From Aquimarina amphilecti (GTDB lineage Bacteria; Bacteroidota; Bacteroidia; Flavobacteriales; Flavobacteriaceae), in NCBI RefSeq assembly GCF_900109375.1, contig NZ_FOAB01000005.1, forward strand, positions 372,001 to 436,000: a DNA stretch of 64,000 bases. The letters are read 5' to 3'. Both the position numbers and the translations under genes were made by a program. Of the stretch, positions 58,855 to 64,000 are shown one piece after another (position 1 is the first letter of the stretch; the number at the start of each line of letters is the position of its first letter). The notes under the pieces are model-generated. The model searched no databases. It was not told where the DNA came from and saw only the letters and a list, made by a program, of their open reading frames with translations.

Positions 58855-59988
58855 ATGAAGGTATACTCAATTATTTTATCCGTTTTTAGTATTTGTATTC
58901 TATTTTTTGGTTTCAAAAAGGGCGAAGTTTCAGAGAACCAAAAGATTACTAATACCCCAGGTAATGAACAGATTACAGAAGAAATTAAAATTAAGGAAGG
59001 AATACATGTTCAGAACCTTACGCTATTTATGATTACAGGTGAAGAAAAAATATCTGGTGATATTTATAAAACCTTATCCGAAGCAATGAATACAAGAGAA
59101 GTGACGGTAAAAGAAACAGGAAATGTAAATCAATTGCTATTGGATAATAATAGCGATGATTATATATTTATTCATTCTGGAGATATTGTAAAAGGAGGAA
59201 AACAGGATAGAACAATAAGTTATGATGTTATTATTCCGCCAAAAGCGAAGAATGTAGAATTACAAAGTTTTTGTGTAGAACAAGGTAGATGGAGACAACG
59301 TGGTAATGAAACTCTTTCTTCTTTTGCGTCTAATACCAAAATGTTATCATCTAGAGAATTAAAACTTGCTGCAAGACACGAAAAAAATCAGAGTAAGGTT
59401 TGGGGAAAAGTAGCGGAACAGAAGGATCGTTTAAATGATAATCTTTCCAGAAAAAATGGAAAAACGGTAAATGTAGCCAATAACGCATCCAATACGAGCT
59501 TGCAATTAGCGCTAGAGAGTGACGAATTGGATAGTGCAAAAAAAGAATACTACAATAAGTTTAAGGATCTAATAAAAACAAACAATGTCATTGGATATGC
59601 ATATGCTATCAATGGAGAAATTTATGGAGTAGAGATCTATAATAATCAACATCTTTTTAAGAATTTGTGGGATAAAATATTAGAATCAGTTATAGTTGAA
59701 GCGATCAGTGAAGAAAAGGATGTTGATCATAAATCGTCTTGCTCAATAGCAGATGTACAAACATTTAAGAATGCCGTTAAAGACGAAAATGAAGAAGTAG
59801 TTAAAAGTATCAATAAAACAACGAATTTCAGAACGGTTCAAAATAGCAACGGAAATATCGTTTTTACTACGGAAGATGTGGATAAGAAAAGATGGATTCA
59901 TAAAAGTTATATGAAAAATGAAAAGACAAATGCTACTCAATCTAAAGAAGATCTTCCTTATAGAAGAATACAACAGCGCAATCGTTAG
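58855..59988 (+). CDS. ARPP-1-like (DUF6569) secreted protein
   Basis: A 377-residue protein with an N-terminal membrane or signal segment (3-21). Its core carries the pattern IHSGDIVKGGKQDRTISYDV near 107 and FCVEQGRWRQRGNETLSSFA near 142, as in ARG/rhodanese/phosphatase-associated ARPP-1 domains. A second part near 240 reads VIGYAYAINGEIYGVEIYNN. No catalytic residues are obvious; ARPP-1 function is not established. Confidence 0.78.
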   Translation: MKVYSIILSVFSICILFFGFKKGEVSENQKITNTPGNEQITEEIKIKEGIHVQNLTLFMITGEEKISGDIYKTLSEAMNTREVTVKETGNVNQLLLDNNSDDYIFIHSGDIVKGGKQDRTISYDVIIPPKAKNVELQSFCVEQGRWRQRGNETLSSFASNTKMLSSRELKLAARHEKNQSKVWGKVAEQKDRLNDNLSRKNGKTVNVANNASNTSLQLALESDELDSAKKEYYNKFKDLIKTNNVIGYAYAINGEIYGVEIYNNQHLFKNLWDKILESVIVEAISEEKDVDHKSSCSIADVQTFKNAVKDENEEVVKSINKTTNFRTVQNSNGNIVFTTEDVDKKRWIHKSYMKNEKTNATQSKEDLPYRRIQQRNR

Positions 59989-60108
59989 ATCTTTAGTTGT
60001 ATTTAAGTTTGGATTGTAAAATAGCAATAGCTTTTATAAAAATTTTGTATAATTCACCGCAACCATCAGGTAAGAGTTTCATCTATGAAATAACATATAA
60101 CTTTAATC

Positions 60109-60534
60109 ATGAAAAATATACTTGTCCTTCTTTTAATCGGAATTACAATTTTGAGCTGTTCGAACGATGATGATGTTGCAAACCCAACTAATTGTGATTT
60201 TACAACTTTGGTAGATGCTTCAGAATATGCGGATGCGCCTTCAGATCAAGTAACCATTAATAGTGTAACAATAGCTGATAATTGTTTAAAAATCAATTTT
60301 GGAGCGTCAGGTTGTGATGGAAATACTTGGGAATTAAAATTAATTGATTCTGAGAATGTATTTGAATCCAATCCGCCCCAAAGAAATTTAAGATTATCAT
60401 TAAGGAATGAAGAAGCTTGTCAAGCGTTTATTACACAAGAATTGGATTTCGATATTTCAAATCTACAAGTTGAAGGGAATCAAGTTTTGCTGAATATTAC
60501 AAATTCTGACCAAAGTATTTTATATGAATACTAG
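60109..60534 (+). CDS. Small lipoprotein of unknown function
   Basis: A 141-residue lipoprotein (TILSCSNDDD lipobox, Cys at 17, then an Asp-rich linker and four further Cys in the mature part: CDFTT, NCLK, SGCDG, EACQ). A beta-sandwich-like pattern is suggested by alternating residues. It resembles flavobacterial proteins without assigned role and is not clearly related to the 14147/17471 pair. Confidence 0.72.
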   Translation: MKNILVLLLIGITILSCSNDDDVANPTNCDFTTLVDASEYADAPSDQVTINSVTIADNCLKINFGASGCDGNTWELKLIDSENVFESNPPQRNLRLSLRNEEACQAFITQELDFDISNLQVEGNQVLLNITNSDQSILYEY

Positions 60535-60600
60535 AAGGTTTTAAAATAATTTTAGAGTTGATTGGTTTAAAACTTAAGAGATCTAATATTTACTTTTAAA

Positions 60601-61482
60601 TCATCTACAATCAATTATGGTGATTGTATAGTTACTAGTATGTATTTTTCCCTCGTCAAGTTTTTGAATTCCTTCTTTTTCTTCGATGTTTTGTGTTGTT
60701 TCTTCTATATCAGCATATCCTAACCAGGGTTCTATGCAAACATAGGAAGCTTTGGGTTTTGCCCAAATACCAAGATCCGGAAAATCGTTAAAATCCATCG
60801 ATAAAACAGGCCCCTTAGTCTTATGAGTAAGTGTTGCTTTTTTGGCGTGTATCTTTTTGAAAATTAGAGCATCCTTATCAAATAGATTTTCGGTAAGCTG
60901 AATTTTATGATCTTTAATAACAGAAATAGTATCTTTAGATATAAGACCTTCATCACTCAGTATATTACTTTCAGAATTATTAATATTATCAAGGTGGATA
61001 TAGAAATCTTCATATGTTTCTGATGAATTAATAGGACAATTAAAAGCTGGATGTCCTCCTACCGAAAAAAACATAGTTTTAGAATCTTTATTCTCTATAC
61101 TATGGGAAACAATAATTTGATTTTTGATAAGTTCAAAACTAATAGTGAATTTGAATTTGAATGGATAGCTATTCAATGTTTCTGAAGAAAAAGGTAAAGA
61201 AAACGAAGCTTTAGAAGGGGGTGTTTTCGTTCCAACTATGTTTTTGTTATAACGAATAAATCCGTGTTTTGGTAAAGAATAACTTTTCTTTTTATAAGTA
61301 TATGTTCCATTTTTTAGTCCGCCAATAATAGGAAACAGCACAGGAGCCTGACTTGCCCATATAGTAGGATCACCTTGCCATAAAAATTCTTTATTATCTT
61401 TTTTGGTTTTGATACTTGTTAATTCTGCTCCAATACTATCAATACTAACAATTAGGTGGTCGTTTTCTATAGTGTGAATCAT
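60601..61482 (-). CDS. Aldose 1-epimerase family protein (LacX-like)
   Basis: A 293-residue galactose-mutarotase-fold protein: GAELTSIKTKKDNKEFLWQG near 18, RYNKNIVGTKTPP near 80, a catalytic-type His in SVGGHPAFNCP near 140, and CIEPWLGYADIEE near 255. It belongs to the LacX branch acting on unknown sugars. The ORF is open to 61599, but the ATG at 61482 begins the family sequence (MIHTIENDHLIVSID); the longer start would overlap the next gene. Confidence 0.85.
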   Translation of the reverse strand: MIHTIENDHLIVSIDSIGAELTSIKTKKDNKEFLWQGDPTIWASQAPVLFPIIGGLKNGTYTYKKKSYSLPKHGFIRYNKNIVGTKTPPSKASFSLPFSSETLNSYPFKFKFTISFELIKNQIIVSHSIENKDSKTMFFSVGGHPAFNCPINSSETYEDFYIHLDNINNSESNILSDEGLISKDTISVIKDHKIQLTENLFDKDALIFKKIHAKKATLTHKTKGPVLSMDFNDFPDLGIWAKPKASYVCIEPWLGYADIEETTQNIEEKEGIQKLDEGKIHTSNYTITIIDCR

Positions 61483-61547
61483 ATACGTATTATGTTGGTT
61501 AATGGTTATTACAAAGGTAAAGAAAGAAGTTACTACAATATATGAAC

Positions 61548-62210
61548 CTATAGAAAAGGTTCTAAAAAACCTATTAATTTTGTTCCATCCGCACTCCATC
61601 GGATTCCATGTCCGCTAGGTACTCTAATTTCGTATACATATTCGTGCTGATAATGATAAAAGATATTCCACCAGGTTTTATTTTCTATAATTTCTAGAAT
61701 ACGTTGTTGCACTTTTTCTTCTTTTTGAGCAGGATTACCTTTTATCTCTCCCCAAAAATTATCAGTAGATCTTCCGATATGTTTTTCCCAAGCTCTGGTA
61801 GCTATACAGATTTGATGATTAAAAGGAGTAAAACAACTAGCTAATAAGGTTTCTTTTAGAGGAGGAATTGCTTTCTCATTTTTTAAAGAGGCTGAAGTCC
61901 ATCGTTGTCCAATCAAGATCAAAAGGTTTTCGAAAGGAGTGGTTTCTATAATTTTCGCCCAATTTCTTGCTTCCGTATTTTGATTGCCAAGTAAAGTTTC
62001 AAAATTTTTGAAGGCTTCGGATAGTGAAGATGTTATTTCTTCATCAAAATGGGGGAGTGGATGTTTATCTGGAACTCCAAACTGATGATAGTGTTCTAGA
62101 TTTTTGGAGAAAACCTGTAGATGTTCTTCTTGTAAAAAATCAGCATAGCGTTCCCTCCAGGAATCTGAAAGGAACTGTTTGCTGTTTTGTAAAATTGAAA
62201 ATAAATTCAT
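61548..62210 (-). CDS. Unknown protein next to the second rtcB
   Basis: A 220-residue soluble protein rich in Trp and His (TWWNIFYHYQHEYVYEIRVP, then SGHGIRWSADGTKLIGFLEP). No family recognised. It lies on the same strand as, and downstream of, a small basic ORF and the RtcB gene, with 18 nt to the basic ORF, so it is probably part of that operon. Confidence 0.65.
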   Translation of the reverse strand: MNLFSILQNSKQFLSDSWRERYADFLQEEHLQVFSKNLEHYHQFGVPDKHPLPHFDEEITSSLSEAFKNFETLLGNQNTEARNWAKIIETTPFENLLILIGQRWTSASLKNEKAIPPLKETLLASCFTPFNHQICIATRAWEKHIGRSTDNFWGEIKGNPAQKEEKVQQRILEIIENKTWWNIFYHYQHEYVYEIRVPSGHGIRWSADGTKLIGFLEPFL

Positions 62211-62228
62211 TTCAGTTTTTAAATTCTT

Positions 62229-62450
62229 TTAGGCATCCCACCACATGGTTTTTTTATACAAAGGAAATTCTACTAATTCATTATTTAATTTTTTGCGTAA
62301 AACAACTTTGCTTTTAGTGCGATATTCTCGTCTCTTTTCTCTTGTATACTCGCTACCTAACTTCCACCATTTCTGAGCGTTTTGCGTTCTCTTTTTCCTT
62401 TTATGACTTGTTTTGTAATTATAAAATTTCTTGTTGTCATAAGATTTCAT
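62229..62450 (-). CDS. Small basic Trp/Lys/Arg-rich protein (73 aa)
   Basis: A 73-residue protein, about one third Lys/Arg, with Trp pairs (AQKWWKLGSEYTREKR and MWWDA). It has no known domain. Position between the RtcB gene and the 61548 gene suggests an RNA-associated accessory; charge is the only direct support. Confidence 0.6.
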   Translation of the reverse strand: MKSYDNKKFYNYKTSHKRKKRTQNAQKWWKLGSEYTREKRREYRTKSKVVLRKKLNNELVEFPLYKKTMWWDA

Positions 62451-62522
62451 CTGTATTAAATTTTAAGTTAAAAACTTAATACAGGGTTCCTTTTTTAATT
62501 TGCATTTTACAATTCTTGTTTA

Positions 62523-62550
62523 TCACACTGAGCTTTTCGAAAGGCTCAGG
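62523..62550. repeat. Short palindromic intergenic repeat (opposite orientation)
   Basis: CACTGAGC-TTTTCGAAAGG-CTCAG, a member of the same repeat class as 53944-53965 but inverted. It occupies the gap after the second rtcB gene and could act as its terminator-like hairpin. Confidence 0.5.
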
Positions 62551-62561
62551 TTGAGATATAA

Positions 62562-63998
<1,437 letters not shown>

Positions 63999-64000
63999 AA

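Overview
The window reads as a chromosome segment of a marine Flavobacteriaceae (Bacteroidetes), plausibly Aquimarina-like. The evidence is AT-rich DNA, Bacteroidetes-type promoters (TTTG-N19-TAnnTTTG), lipoproteins with Cys shortly after a short hydrophobic leader, STN-containing TonB-dependent receptors next to a FecI/FecR pair, and a fused BCKDH E1. The genus is inference only.

Layout. 1-8.2 kb: the distal part of a phenylacetate catabolic (paa) operon. 8.3-12.9 kb: branched-chain amino/keto acid genes (E2, aminotransferase, fused E1). 13-13.2 kb: a small GG-leader peptide gene. 13.4-23.1 kb: a tandemly duplicated lipoprotein/TonB-receptor module with ECF sigma and anti-sigma factors; three copies of a ~137-nt promoter-RNA-terminator cassette flank it. 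23.2-24.3 kb: a band-7/SPFH protein. 24.7-28.6 kb: a divergent tRNA array on the minus strand (16 intact or near-intact genes plus remnants), with three small ORFs among its genes and one symporter gene on the opposite strand. 29.5-41.3 kb: a nine-gene plus-strand operon of membrane/coiled-coil proteins, an ABC importer with an OmpA-fused binding protein, a CbxX-type AAA ATPase, a UPF1-like helicase and a 2OG-Fe oxygenase. 41.3-49 kb: paralogous unknowns, a methyltransferase, a MauG-type cytochrome peroxidase and its internally deleted mini-copy, an outer-membrane protein and a DUF547 protein. 49.2-53.8 kb: a six-gene RNA-repair operon (RtcB, PrfH, TPR, nucleotidyltransferase-like, DEDDh exonuclease, basic protein). 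54.7-60.5 kb: an Oar-like TonB receptor, a DUF2064 protein, an ARPP-1-like protein and a lipoprotein. 60.6-64 kb: an aldose epimerase and a second RtcB-like locus.

The most interesting signal links the tRNA array to the RNA-repair operon. Each is preceded by two consecutive leader cassettes (promoter, 20-39 codon ORF, intrinsic terminator). In all four cassettes a strand inside the ORF can pair with the 5' arm of the terminator, which is the layout of ribosome-controlled attenuation. Both loci also carry the same inverted repeat (TTCGTT-N4-AACGAA) exactly 66 bp upstream of the -33 box of the proximal cassette. In the two leaders of the tRNA array, the codons before the antiterminator strand sample all 14 amino acids (and, in the distal leader, all 16 anticodons) carried by the intact array tRNAs. 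Ala and Gly codons appear only later, and Ala, Gly and Val tRNAs are absent from the array. I infer a regulon that senses loss of any of many tRNAs and responds with replacement tRNAs plus RtcB/PrfH repair. I know of no description of such a system; the pairings are visible in the sequence, the function is inferred.

A second regulatory signal is an alternative promoter motif (TAGGGT-N16-GTTTTA), present four times at identical spacing. Three copies lie just upstream of genes of the sigma/anti-sigma neighbourhood and one is an orphan site. Coordinates were derived by hand; no database search or folding program was run.
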